Source: Candidatus Saccharimonadota bacterium (GTDB lineage: Bacteria; Patescibacteriota; Saccharimonadia; Saccharimonadales; Saccharimonadaceae). From it: a DNA stretch of 64,000 nucleotides. The position numbers and the translations under genes are program-made. Under the pieces are notes generated by a model, which saw nothing but the letters and a program-made list of their open reading frames with translations, searched no databases and was not told where the DNA came from. The stretch is taken from assembly GCA_009783235.1 (NCBI GenBank), contig WRHN01000001.1, positions 124,001 to 188,000 of the forward strand. The letters run 5' to 3'. This document shows positions 41,381 to 49,815 of this stretch, piece by piece. The number at the start of each line of letters is the position of its first letter. The first letter of the stretch is position 1.

Positions 41381-42259
41381 TTATTTGAGGCCGTTGAGAT
41401 AATCTTTGACGAGCATGGTTTTGCCGGACTTTGGGTTGATGAGTTCGATGATTTGTAGGGCCGTGTCGTTAGTACAAATAACTACATCGGGCCAATTATC
41501 GCCCGGATTGTAGTCGAGGGATTTTGCTTTGGTGATGATGGTGCTTTGGCCACGAAAGGGCAGGCGCGACTTTGGCCAGTCAATGAACGCGCGAATTTTG
41601 CGCTCGCACTCAATAGCCTCTAGGGTAGTCGGGTCAAGATTGCCGTCCTCTTTGGTAATTTTGCGCGAATATGAAACATCGCGTTCGACGTGTGATTGAC
41701 GCCGCGGCCTGATTTTGCCATGGGCGTATTTTGGGATATATTCAACCAGCAGCTTATTGCTCAGATTTACCAATTTTTCAGTCAAACTAGGCGTTGTCTC
41801 ATCGCTGTTGATTTTTAGCGATTTTTGGACGATAATTTTGCCGGCATCAAGTTCTGGTTCAATTAACATCAAGCTAACGGCAGTGGACGACTGTCCCGAG
41901 AGAACGGCAAAAGTAATTGGGTCAGCGCCACGCCATTGCGGCAATCGCGAAAAATGACTGTTGACGATACCGAGAGGAAAATAATCAATACTTTCCTGAG
42001 ATATTATCACTCCGTAGTCCACCACCACACCGAGGCGACTTTTTGGCGAATTCTGACGAATGGCATTGTCTAGTTCTGCGCGAGTATTCGCAAACAAAAT
42101 TGGCAGGTTTTTGGCTTGAGCAAATTCTTCCACAGGCGCTGCGCCTCGAAAGCCATCAGGCATTTTTTTAGTGATGACAAATTCAATATCAAAATTTTGC
42201 GCTAGACCCTCAAGCGATTTCTGGGCGACTGGTCCTGTACCAAAAAAAACTATCTTCAT
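41381..42259 (-). CDS. fmt: Methionyl-tRNA formyltransferase
   Basis: 292 residues. The N-terminal formyltransferase fold has the catalytic NSHFSRLPQWRGADP motif (about 101-115, canonical N-x-H-x-S-x-LP), and a C-terminal OB-like domain binds tRNA. It formylates Met-tRNA(fMet) using 10-formyl-tetrahydrofolate. It lies in a minus-strand operon def-small membrane gene-fmt, with only one base between it and the gene before. Confidence 0.93.
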   Translation of the reverse strand: MKIVFFGTGPVAQKSLEGLAQNFDIEFVITKKMPDGFRGAAPVEEFAQAKNLPILFANTRAELDNAIRQNSPKSRLGVVVDYGVIISQESIDYFPLGIVNSHFSRLPQWRGADPITFAVLSGQSSTAVSLMLIEPELDAGKIIVQKSLKINSDETTPSLTEKLVNLSNKLLVEYIPKYAHGKIRPRRQSHVERDVSYSRKITKEDGNLDPTTLEAIECERKIRAFIDWPKSRLPFRGQSTIITKAKSLDYNPGDNWPDVVICTNDTALQIIELINPKSGKTMLVKDYLNGLK

Positions 42260-42260
42260 A

Positions 42261-42470
42261 TTACCAAAAACTAAATAGCGTTTCGTTAAGTCCTAACCAG
42301 CTGTAGAGCAAAATTACCACAGTTACGAAGGGCAGAACCAGCAGCAAGGTTTTAATGCCGTGCGGGATTTTTTTGCCGAACAGGGCTGTTAAAATTGTTA
42401 AGACTACAAAAGCTATCACACAAAGTGCTGATACGCCATATAGCCAGTTGATATATAGTGGTAGTGACAT
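42261..42470 (-). CDS. Small two-helix membrane protein
   Basis: 69 residues, two hydrophobic helices (about 8-30 and 40-61) joined by a basic GKKIPHGIK loop. No family recognised. It sits between def and fmt with 1-nt gaps on both sides, so it is translated from the same message. The AAAGGAGGAATAAC just upstream of its ATG is a strong ribosome binding site. Confidence 0.6.
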   Translation of the reverse strand: MSLPLYINWLYGVSALCVIAFVVLTILTALFGKKIPHGIKTLLLVLPFVTVVILLYSWLGLNETLFSFW

Positions 42471-42471
42471 G

Positions 42472-43068
42472 TTATTCCTCCTTTAAATTTAATATACCCA
42501 TTTTTACAACTTTTTCATACTCAACAGGTTCTAACTCGCCGTTTTTGGTCAATATCGAGAAAGCCTTTTCGTCGCGCGTGATGTGATCGACGAAACATTT
42601 GCCGTTGGTATGATCGACTTCGTGCTGCAATATGCGAGCAATAAACGGCGACGGGCTTTTGATACGAATTTCATGCCCGTCTATTGACACGGCTTTGACG
42701 CGCACTTTTTCATAGCGAGGAACAAGGCCGTAAACATCTTTGACCGATAGGCAACCTTCTTGATCCGTCACGATATCGCCTTCGTATTTGGTAACTTCGG
42801 GGTTAATTAGAACAATGAATCTCTGGTTTTCCTTGTCGTCAAAATCTTCGCGAATAATAACCACGCGCTCTAAAGCGTCAATCTGCACTGCCGCTAGGGC
42901 CACCGCGACTTCGTTCGGCCGACTGTCTTCCCAGTCAAGCGCCGCCGCTTTCATGTTCTCTACTAACTGCAGGGTTTCTTCGGTAATCACGTGAACCTTG
43001 ACCGACTTTTTTCTTAAGTTGGGGTGTGGCAGAACCAGGATATTTTTTTTGGTATATTCGGATTTCAT
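42472..43068 (-). CDS. def: Peptide deformylase (second copy)
   Basis: 198 residues. Motif 1 is reduced to VALAAVQI (the usual GxGLAAPQ lacks its first Gly here and has Val for Pro), motif 2 EGCLSV and motif 3 QHEVDHTNGK are intact. So the metal site is complete. It is only distantly similar to the first copy at 40802. On the minus strand TACAAT ends 6 nt before the ATG, so the message is leaderless. Confidence 0.92.
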   Translation of the reverse strand: MKSEYTKKNILVLPHPNLRKKSVKVHVITEETLQLVENMKAAALDWEDSRPNEVAVALAAVQIDALERVVIIREDFDDKENQRFIVLINPEVTKYEGDIVTDQEGCLSVKDVYGLVPRYEKVRVKAVSIDGHEIRIKSPSPFIARILQHEVDHTNGKCFVDHITRDEKAFSILTKNGELEPVEYEKVVKMGILNLKEE

Positions 43069-43158
43069 AGACTAATTGTAGCATATTTATCTTGGCTAAA
43101 ATATGTTATGATTAAGAAATTAATAAGCGTGGAACAACAAGAAGGGGGAAGCACAATC

Positions 43159-43689
43159 ATGGCAAAACCGACAACAAAATCAGAGCTAATACTAGCGGGC
43201 GACAAACAATTTACGAAGTTTTGGGAAATTCTCGATTCCATGAGCGAGCAAGGGCGCGACATAGAATTTCATTTCGGTAGCGACGCTGGTAAAGAAGCGC
43301 ACTGGCAAAGAGATAAAAATGTGCGAGACGTATTTGTGCATCTGTACGAATGGCATGAATTATTGCTAAATTGGGCCGGTGCAAACCGGGGCGGCGATGA
43401 ACAATCTTTTTTACCTGAGCCATATAATTGGAGGACTTACGGCGACATGAACGTTGAGTTTTGGAAAAAACATCAGGATACGTCGTATGATCAAGCCAGA
43501 AAAATGCTAAAAGACAGCCACGAAAAAGTTATTAAGCTGATTGAAGTTTTCTCTGACGACGAGCTATTTTCGAGAGGGCGTTTTTCTTGGGTCGGCGGCT
43601 CTACTCTGGGGCAATATTGTACGTCGGTAACCTCAAGTCATTACGACTGGGCTATCAAGAAATTAAAAGCGTATATGAAAATTTTGTGA
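43159..43689 (+). CDS. DinB/ClbS-like four-helix bundle protein
   Basis: 176 residues from the ATG at 43159 (GAAGGGGGA upstream). The MAKPTTKSELI start, FWEILDSM, VRDVFVHLYEWHELLLNW and SHYDWAIKKL segments match the ClbS/DfsB branch of the DinB superfamily. In other bacteria ClbS protects from colibactin; most members have no known function. The family's metal-type His residues are visible in HLYEWHE and SSHYDW. The open frame extends upstream to 43024, but that part overlaps the def promoter. Confidence 0.75.
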   Translation: MAKPTTKSELILAGDKQFTKFWEILDSMSEQGRDIEFHFGSDAGKEAHWQRDKNVRDVFVHLYEWHELLLNWAGANRGGDEQSFLPEPYNWRTYGDMNVEFWKKHQDTSYDQARKMLKDSHEKVIKLIEVFSDDELFSRGRFSWVGGSTLGQYCTSVTSSHYDWAIKKLKAYMKIL

Positions 43690-43743
43690 TGGTGTAAACC
43701 AAACCTCGCCAGCTTTGGGGTTCAGGTTGCGTATGATTCATGT

Positions 43744-45681
43744 TCACAGCAGCGAGTTCGGATCAAGTTCTGTCTGCCAGTAAGTGGTGGGCGGAACTTT
43801 TTTGACGATTTCTTCTAGGGTTTTGCGATTTTTGGCACGAACGACAATTTGCCAGCGGTATTGGTCGCGTTGACGTTCGTAAAAGGCGGGGGCGGGGCCA
43901 AGCACAAAAACATCGGGAAAATCGGAGATTATTTCTTGGGCTAGTTTTTTCGCCGTTGATATGGCAGTTTTTTCTGTTTTGTATGAATTTGTTAATTTAA
44001 GCAAATAGGAGAACGGCGGAAAGTGCCCGCGCTTGCGTTCTTGAATTTCTGACTCATAAAACCCGTGGTAATCTTGATTGATGCCAAACTTCACCACTGG
44101 AGAATTTGCTTGAAAACTCTGTACCACCACTTCGGTTTGATGTTGATTGCGTCCAACTCGTCCGACCGCTTGCGAAATCAACTGAAAAGTACGCTCTCGC
44201 GCAGAAAAGTCTGGCAGACTCAACCCGGTGTCGGCTTGTGGAATGCCGACCAGTCGCAAGTTGGGCAAGTCTAAACCTTTAGCGATAGTTTGCGTCCCAA
44301 CTATAATGTCAACCGTGCCATCATAGAGCGCCTGATATTTCTCATGCACGCCATCGTTCTTCTTATTATCGCCGTCAAAACGCGCTATGTGAGCGTCAGG
44401 GAAAAGGCGCTTTAGCTCTTCCTCTATGCGTTTGGTACCGACCCCCTTATGGATGATGCCGGTGGAATTGCAGGTGGGGCAATTAGTGGGAGTTTTCTCT
44501 TGATAACCGCAAAGGTGGCACTTGGAAACAAAGTTATCAGCGTGGAGCGTGAGTGGCAAAAAGCAACGCGAGCAGGTAGCACTCCATCCGCAATTTTCAC
44601 AGAGCGTCGAGCTGGCAGAGCCGCGACGATTATGGAAGATTAAAACTTGGTGCTTGGCTTTTAGCGTATCAGTTATTTTTTTTAGCAAAATTGGCGAAAA
44701 AACACTGTCGCCGCGACGATTCTCTCGCTTAGTCATATCGAGCAAGGTGATTTTTGGCTTAATAGCGTTTTTGGCGGCTAATTTGTTGAGCTCTATCACC
44801 GCACCCTGCTGTTTTGCCAAATAAAAATCGGCAACTAGCGGAGTCGCTGAACCTAAGATCAGTCGCGAATCGGTCTCTTTGGCGAGCACTGCCGCGGCGC
44901 GCAAAGCGTTATATTTGGGCGAGAGCCCCTGTTTATAGCCAGGCTCGTGACACTCGTCAATGACTATCAGCCCTAAATTTTTAACTGGCAAAAAAAGAGC
45001 AGAACGCGGCCCAATAACAACGAGCGGTTTTTCGGCTTCGAGCACGCCTTTCCAAACGACGAATCTTTCGACAGAGGTCATTTTTGAATGGGTAACGACA
45101 ACCGTGTTGAACTCGTTTTTAAATTCTGCTACAACTTGGGAGGTCAGCGAGATTTCTGGCACTAATATGATAGAGCTAAGGTCGCGCTCTATAGTGTCGC
45201 ACACAAGATTTTTGTAAATCTCGGTCTTGCCAGAGCCAGTGATACCGTGCAATAGAGAGGTCTTATTTTGACGATTTAGAATTTGGCGGAGAGCTGATTG
45301 CTGGTCGTTATTGAGTAAAATATGTGTTCGTTTGCGTGCCGCTTTCGTATCTGTTATTTTTTTATCACGGTGATTTTTAGACAAGCCAGATGGGAGCATG
45401 GTTTGCCAAACTATGCCAGCACCGGTTGAATAGTAGGTTGAAAGCCAGCTGTGAAGTTTTACTAGGTGTTCTGGCAGCGACGTATCGAATAGAACTTTGA
45501 GTATTTTTTTACATTCAAAACCTGGTTTCTGTGCTTTTTTAACTACGACTCCAATCATGTTTTTTTTGCCAACGGGAATTGAAACCATTTGTCCAGGACG
45601 AATAATCAATTCGCTGACATAGGTCAAAACAGCAACGTTGCGCCTAAGCGCGCCGACAGGACTCACCTCATAGTAGTTCAT
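43744..45681 (-). CDS. priA: Primosomal replication protein N' (PriA helicase)
   Basis: 645 residues from the ATG at 45681, chosen because TATACT lies 6 nt upstream; the frame continues to 45804 but only through the repeat element. It has the N-terminal DNA-binding domain, helicase motifs GITGSGKTEIY and DECH (usual DEEH), a zinc-binding insertion with eight Cys (CENCGW, CSRC, CHLCG, CPTC), GTQTIAKGLDLP and QAVGRVGR. It restarts stalled replication forks. Confidence 0.95.
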   Translation of the reverse strand: MNYYEVSPVGALRRNVAVLTYVSELIIRPGQMVSIPVGKKNMIGVVVKKAQKPGFECKKILKVLFDTSLPEHLVKLHSWLSTYYSTGAGIVWQTMLPSGLSKNHRDKKITDTKAARKRTHILLNNDQQSALRQILNRQNKTSLLHGITGSGKTEIYKNLVCDTIERDLSSIILVPEISLTSQVVAEFKNEFNTVVVTHSKMTSVERFVVWKGVLEAEKPLVVIGPRSALFLPVKNLGLIVIDECHEPGYKQGLSPKYNALRAAAVLAKETDSRLILGSATPLVADFYLAKQQGAVIELNKLAAKNAIKPKITLLDMTKRENRRGDSVFSPILLKKITDTLKAKHQVLIFHNRRGSASSTLCENCGWSATCSRCFLPLTLHADNFVSKCHLCGYQEKTPTNCPTCNSTGIIHKGVGTKRIEEELKRLFPDAHIARFDGDNKKNDGVHEKYQALYDGTVDIIVGTQTIAKGLDLPNLRLVGIPQADTGLSLPDFSARERTFQLISQAVGRVGRNQHQTEVVVQSFQANSPVVKFGINQDYHGFYESEIQERKRGHFPPFSYLLKLTNSYKTEKTAISTAKKLAQEIISDFPDVFVLGPAPAFYERQRDQYRWQIVVRAKNRKTLEEIVKKVPPTTYWQTELDPNSLL

Positions 45682-45717
45682 ACCTATAGTATAGCACGTG
45701 CGCAAGTTTCGACTAAC

Positions 45718-45907
45718 AGTGGCAGGCACATGAAACTTAAAAAGTCGGTGAACTAAAAGAGCTAGCAAGCTAGCTCTAGCGTTATCAACTAAATAAGTTG
45801 ACAACTTGGATTATATCACAAGTTGTCAAAAAATGAAAGAGGGGTCTGATGATTGTAGTTCAAATACAAATTCTCAGATTACAGTTCACACTAAAATTAG
45901 TTAGGTA
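45718..45907 (-). ncRNA. Structured element, copy B (inverted relative to copy A)
   Basis: Same order of blocks as copy A at 37570-37760, on the minus strand. The central stem differs in sequence (TTGACAACTTG with CAAGTTGTCAA instead of GTCGATA with TATCGAC) but remains perfectly paired around the same TGATATAATC. The terminator-like AGAGCTAGC hairpin, the TCTGA/TCAGA hairpin and GTGAACT/AGTTCAC are kept. A TGTTATAAT box just upstream (about 45912-45922) could be its promoter. It has no CRISPR repeats next to it. Confidence 0.6.
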
Positions 45908-45942
45908 AGGTAATTATAACACGCCTTATCGATATTGCAAAT

Positions 45943-46000
45943 TAAATTCGCCCTCAGATGAAGGCGAATTTAACAACAATAGCAGGCACATGTAACTTAA
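45943..46000. repeat. Hairpin and third copy of a 20-nt motif downstream of copy B
   Basis: TTAAATTCGCC (45943-45953) and GGCGAATTTAA (45963-45973) form a perfect 11-bp stem. At 45981-46000 the motif GCAGGCACATGTAACTTAA recurs; it differs by one or two bases from 45721-45740 and, inverted, from the end of copy A (about 37734-37757). The rest of the gap to 46122 is AT-rich and shows nothing. Confidence 0.5.
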
Positions 46001-46159
46001 CAATTCCATAGTACACCAACGACTTAAAAAAGGCAAAGCCAAAGCATAAAATTCAACCAAGCCCAACACAGGGGCGAAATACGCTTAACCTAAAATTTAC
46101 TGTAAAAACTACAATCAAGTTGTTGTAAAAATTAATTTTTGGTGTATAATAGGGGTAGC

Positions 46160-46450
46160 ATGTTGGAGGTTTTTATAACAAGCCGGGTGAGGCGCAAGAT
46201 TGTTATGGTGTACGCAAAGTACCCAGATTTTAAAACACACATCAGGGGTTTGGCGAAATTAATTAAAGAAGACCCGGGCAATATCCAGAGAGAGCTTAAG
46301 CGGCTAGTGGAGTCTGATTTTCTTAAAGTAGAGCAAAAGGGCAACACGAAGCTCTACGTTACCAACAAGAATTTTCCTATTTTTAAAGAGCTGCAAGCTA
46401 TAGTTGTGAAGTCTCAACAACTGGCCGCCAAAAATAAAAAAGAGTCATAA
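46160..46450 (+). CDS. Small winged-helix transcriptional regulator (ArsR-like)
   Basis: 96 residues from ATG 46160. TTGTAA/TATAAT (46123-46150) is the promoter, and the frame upstream overlaps it. The order helix - LAKLIKEDPGNIQRELKRLVESDF - wing (LKVEQKGNTKLYVTN) is a winged helix-turn-helix of the ArsR/MarR kind, without obvious ligand Cys residues. The last residues are Lys-rich. It stands alone between terminators, so its targets are unknown; autoregulation is likely by analogy. Confidence 0.7.
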   Translation: MLEVFITSRVRRKIVMVYAKYPDFKTHIRGLAKLIKEDPGNIQRELKRLVESDFLKVEQKGNTKLYVTNKNFPIFKELQAIVVKSQQLAAKNKKES

Positions 46451-46454
46451 TTTA

Positions 46455-46489
46455 AAACCCCATAGGCGCAAGTGCGGCCTATGGGGTTT
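46455..46489. terminator. Bidirectional terminator
   Basis: AAACCCCATAGGC (46455-46467) and GCCTATGGGGTTT (46477-46489) pair perfectly between the converging regulator and pyrE genes. Confidence 0.85.
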
Positions 46490-46509
46490 GGTGCTTAGAT
46501 GTTCTAGCT

Positions 46510-47283
46510 TTAATCTTGCAATTTCGGGTAGTTTGGATTGGCGTCGAGAAATTCGTCGTTGTGGGCAATGCCAGGCCTCATAGGTTCCTGCGATGCGCAC
46601 AGAGGACATTTGTCTTCGTCCCAGACCTTGATGAGCGATTCGTCAACTGATGACAACTTAAACAGCAGGGGCAAATTACAATCCGCCGCTGTCAGCTCAG
46701 AATTGCGACTCACGACTATAATTGCAGCCAAAACTGTTACGCCGAGCGACTCCAGAAGTTCCACGGCGTCTCTCAGGCAGCCACCACTCGTCAGAAGGTC
46801 GTCCACAATCACGGCTGTCATACCGGGCTTAACTAGCCTAGCGAAAGAGGGAATCTTCTCTGGAAAACCGAACTTGCCGTCTTGACCGCGCACGCACCAA
46901 ACGTTGCGTGTTTTGTGCTCAGCGTATACTTTCTGCCACTGCAAATCTTCTCCCATAATCTCCGCTGCGCATCTAACTACGCGCAGACTCTCGGCTATTA
47001 CATGAGACAAGATTGGCCCAGCGTTGCCGAAACCGACCACAATATCTGTTTTGGCGAAAGCTTCTTTCTCACTCGCTTCTTGCGTCATGAAAACCTGGAT
47101 CATAGCCTCGTCGCCAATTTCCTGCATAATTGCTGGATCAGACAGAGCCGCGCGCACGTCAATATACGCGTTAGAGTGCACGGGTTGTCTGGTTTTCGGA
47201 TTTGGGCTTGCCAAACGGTAGTGTCCGTTAAAGTCAAGCGCGCCAATGTTTTCTAACATTCCTAAAATCATCGTCTCTTCCAT
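46510..47283 (-). CDS. pyrE: Orotate phosphoribosyltransferase-like protein
   Basis: 257 residues from ATG 47283, chosen for GGAGTG 8 nt upstream. The PRPP-binding motif AVIVDDLLTSGG (about 159-170) and the early IDVRAALSDP segment fit the OPRT group of phosphoribosyltransferases. The C-terminal CPLC pair (DEDKCPLCASQ) is common in a subgroup from CPR bacteria. With pyrF 4 nt upstream it would turn orotate plus PRPP into UMP. Other pyr genes are not in the window. Confidence 0.8.
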   Translation of the reverse strand: MEETMILGMLENIGALDFNGHYRLASPNPKTRQPVHSNAYIDVRAALSDPAIMQEIGDEAMIQVFMTQEASEKEAFAKTDIVVGFGNAGPILSHVIAESLRVVRCAAEIMGEDLQWQKVYAEHKTRNVWCVRGQDGKFGFPEKIPSFARLVKPGMTAVIVDDLLTSGGCLRDAVELLESLGVTVLAAIIVVSRNSELTAADCNLPLLFKLSSVDESLIKVWDEDKCPLCASQEPMRPGIAHNDEFLDANPNYPKLQD

Positions 47284-47287
47284 ACGA

Positions 47288-48037
47288 TCACACTCCTTCG
47301 ATATCGGCCATAATACGGGCGTAATTGTTCGCAAATGCGCCGTTTTTACTCAACGGTCTGCCTATGACTAGGCGACTTGCTCCAGCTTGAATAGCTTCGT
47401 GCGGAGTCATGGTGCGTGCCTGACCGTTAGCATCGTCATCTGGTAGTCGAATTCCTGGCGTGTTGATATCTAGGCTGTCGAACCTGCTTTCTTTGCGCAG
47501 CGCCTTGGCTTCTTGCGCAGAGCAAACAATGTCGGTGAAGCCCGCCTGGAGCAACAACTCAGCATAGAACAAAACTTGCTCAACTGCAGTACGCCAAAAT
47601 TCTTTAAACGCAAGGGTATTACGCTTGCTGGTCAGCACTGTCACCGCGCACGGTTTGGTGCCAGCTTGATGACAAAGATCAGCAAAACGCTTGAGCGCGT
47701 CAATATCGTCTGGCCGATCACTGTCCCAAACACCAGTCGAACAAGCACCAGCCATAATATTAAGCATCCAGGGTTTGTGCTTCAAATGCAACTTGGCAAT
47801 CTCAAGACATTTCTCTGGAATCTCAATGATTTTTGCGTCAGCAAACACCGGTCGACCAAAAGCTTGTATGATGCTGATTTGCTCAAGACCATACTGAGTA
47901 AGCAAAAGCCGATCAAGTTTGACTGCGACTTGCGATGGAAAACTATTGACAGCTTCGTTATCGACAATTTCGCTTAACATGTGTGCGGACACTCCGTCTG
48001 CACTCCAAATTATTCGCGGATCGTTATTCGCGACCAT
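47288..48037 (-). CDS. pyrF: Orotidine 5'-phosphate decarboxylase-like protein
   Basis: 249 residues from ATG 48037, preceded by AAAGGACGG; a GTG at 48046 is too close to it. TIM-barrel features: VAVKLD (catalytic-type Lys about 42), FADAKIIEIP (about 66-75) in the place of DxKxxD, and LVIGRPLSKNG (phosphate site, near the end). The third acidic residue of the motif is Glu, not Asp. It decarboxylates OMP to UMP. TTGAAC/TATATT on the minus strand is the likely operon promoter. Confidence 0.78.
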   Translation of the reverse strand: MVANNDPRIIWSADGVSAHMLSEIVDNEAVNSFPSQVAVKLDRLLLTQYGLEQISIIQAFGRPVFADAKIIEIPEKCLEIAKLHLKHKPWMLNIMAGACSTGVWDSDRPDDIDALKRFADLCHQAGTKPCAVTVLTSKRNTLAFKEFWRTAVEQVLFYAELLLQAGFTDIVCSAQEAKALRKESRFDSLDINTPGIRLPDDDANGQARTMTPHEAIQAGASRLVIGRPLSKNGAFANNYARIMADIEGV

Positions 48038-48163
48038 GGTAATCACCGTCCTTTCTAAACTGTCAAATATACGTTAGAACATCTAATTGTTCAATTGTAT
48101 TATGGGTAGCGGCAATTGGCAAGCATAAGTTTAAATGGCCGTCCCATGTTATACTATTGGCTA

Positions 48164-49798
48164 ATGAACAAGTTAGTAAAAGAAATTTTGGCAAAGCGCG
48201 GTCTTAAAGAGCAAAAAGAGATTGAGGCTTTTCTAAACCCTGACTATGACAAGTTAGCGGATCCGTTTTTGTTGCCTGACATGAATTTGGCGGTTGAGCG
48301 CATTGTTAGGGCTGTGAACGCTGGCGAGCAAATAGCTGTTTACGGCGATTATGACGTTGACGGGACGGTCGCGTCCGCGTTGCTGCTGGAGGCGTTAGAG
48401 TGTTTTGGCGCCGAAAATGTCATGAGTTATATTCCCGACAGGTTTAGTGAAGGGTATGGGCTCAATGAAGTTGCGATTAAAAAGTTGGCCAATGACCAAG
48501 TCGACTTAATTATTACGGTTGATTGCGGTTCGCTGTCGCATTTGGAAATTGAGCTTGCGAATAAGTTGGGCGTTGATGTGGTGGTAACTGATCATCATGA
48601 CGTAGCCAAGGTGCGGCCGCCAGCAGTGGCGGTTGTTAATCCGCGCTATGGCGACTCGAAAAAAATATTTAGTGATTATTGTGGCGCTGGAGTGGTGTTT
48701 CAGTTGGTGCGGGCCTTGCAAACGCGGCTTTCTGGGTTGTCGCCAGGCCAAGAAAAGTGGTTTTTGGATTTGGTGGCGCTTGGCACGGTTAGTGATATAG
48801 TGCCGCTTGCCGAGGACAATAGAACGCTAGTTTATTGGGGGCTGAAGGTGTTGGCAAAGACCCGTCGGCCGGGCCTCAAGGCGCTGATGGCGGTAGCTAG
48901 GGTCAACCCGAAACAGGTTTGCGCGCGCAGCATAGGCTTCGTGTTGGGCCCACGGCTCAATGCAGCCGGGCGATTAGAAACCGCTAAGCTAGCTTTATCA
49001 TTGTTGCGCACCGAAGATAACGCAGAAGCTTTGAGCCTTGCCGAGAAGCTCGATGGCCTTAATCTGGAGCGACGCAAAGAGCAAAACGGAATATTTGAGC
49101 AGGTTTGTGATAAATTGGCTGGTTGTGAAGACGAAGTTTTAGTGATCTCAAGTCGTGGTTGGTCGCACGGTATTGTCGGCATTGTGGCAAGCAAGGTGGT
49201 TGAAGCGTTGGGTAAGCCAGTCTTTATTTTGGAAGAACTGGATGACGGCACCGCAAAAGGCTCCGGGCGTAGTTTTGGCGATTTTAAATTAGGCGAAGCG
49301 GTGGCCGCGACTAGTAAATGGTTAATTAAATGCGGCGGTCATGACGCAGCGGCGGGCGTGACTATTGAGACAGTCAAACTGCCTGAGTGGCGCAAGGCGA
49401 TAAATGAATACTATAAAGATTTGGGGCTGAAAAACCAAGCAGCACACCTGCGTGTGAGAGAAGATGTCGAGATTGAAAGCTTGAGCGAGCTGACCGTTGA
49501 ACTGGCGCGCGATTTAGAAGTCTTGGAGCCGTTTGGTTTGGCGAATGAGCGACCGATATTTAAGCTGAAAAACCAGGCCGCTAAGTTTGTGGACAAGATT
49601 GGTAAAGAGAGCAACCATTTAAAATTGACAATTATCGACAAGGGCCAGACGGAACTGAAATTGCTGGCTTTCGAGCCACCGAAAGAGTGGTTTGTGGAGC
49701 CAGGTGACAAAATTGACTTGTGGGTCAATCTTGAAATCAACGAATGGCGCGGCAACGAAACCGTTGAGGGGCGGATCTTGAGCATCAATCGTAAATGA
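48164..49798 (+). CDS. recJ: Single-stranded-DNA exonuclease RecJ
   Basis: 544 residues from ATG 48164. TATACT (48150-48155) 8 nt upstream decides the start over the longer frame from 48116. DHH phosphoesterase motifs: YGDYDVDGTVASALL (about 60-74), VDCGS, TDHHDV (about 143), DLVALGTVSDIVPL, then the DHHA1 motif GGHDAAAGV and a C-terminal OB domain. It degrades single strands 5' to 3' in recombination and repair. It overlaps the xseA frame by 4 nt. Confidence 0.94.
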   Translation: MNKLVKEILAKRGLKEQKEIEAFLNPDYDKLADPFLLPDMNLAVERIVRAVNAGEQIAVYGDYDVDGTVASALLLEALECFGAENVMSYIPDRFSEGYGLNEVAIKKLANDQVDLIITVDCGSLSHLEIELANKLGVDVVVTDHHDVAKVRPPAVAVVNPRYGDSKKIFSDYCGAGVVFQLVRALQTRLSGLSPGQEKWFLDLVALGTVSDIVPLAEDNRTLVYWGLKVLAKTRRPGLKALMAVARVNPKQVCARSIGFVLGPRLNAAGRLETAKLALSLLRTEDNAEALSLAEKLDGLNLERRKEQNGIFEQVCDKLAGCEDEVLVISSRGWSHGIVGIVASKVVEALGKPVFILEELDDGTAKGSGRSFGDFKLGEAVAATSKWLIKCGGHDAAAGVTIETVKLPEWRKAINEYYKDLGLKNQAAHLRVREDVEIESLSELTVELARDLEVLEPFGLANERPIFKLKNQAAKFVDKIGKESNHLKLTIIDKGQTELKLLAFEPPKEWFVEPGDKIDLWVNLEINEWRGNETVEGRILSINRK

Positions 49799-49815
49799 GT
49801 GCTACAATTGTTAAT

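Noticed and set aside
45682-45804. N-terminal extension of PriA
   Set aside because: It runs through the structured element, and a -10 box lies 6 nt before the ATG at 45681.
37570-45907. Composite transposon bounded by elements A and B
   Set aside because: The segment contains only housekeeping genes, and no transposase or target duplication was seen; only an inversion possibility is kept.
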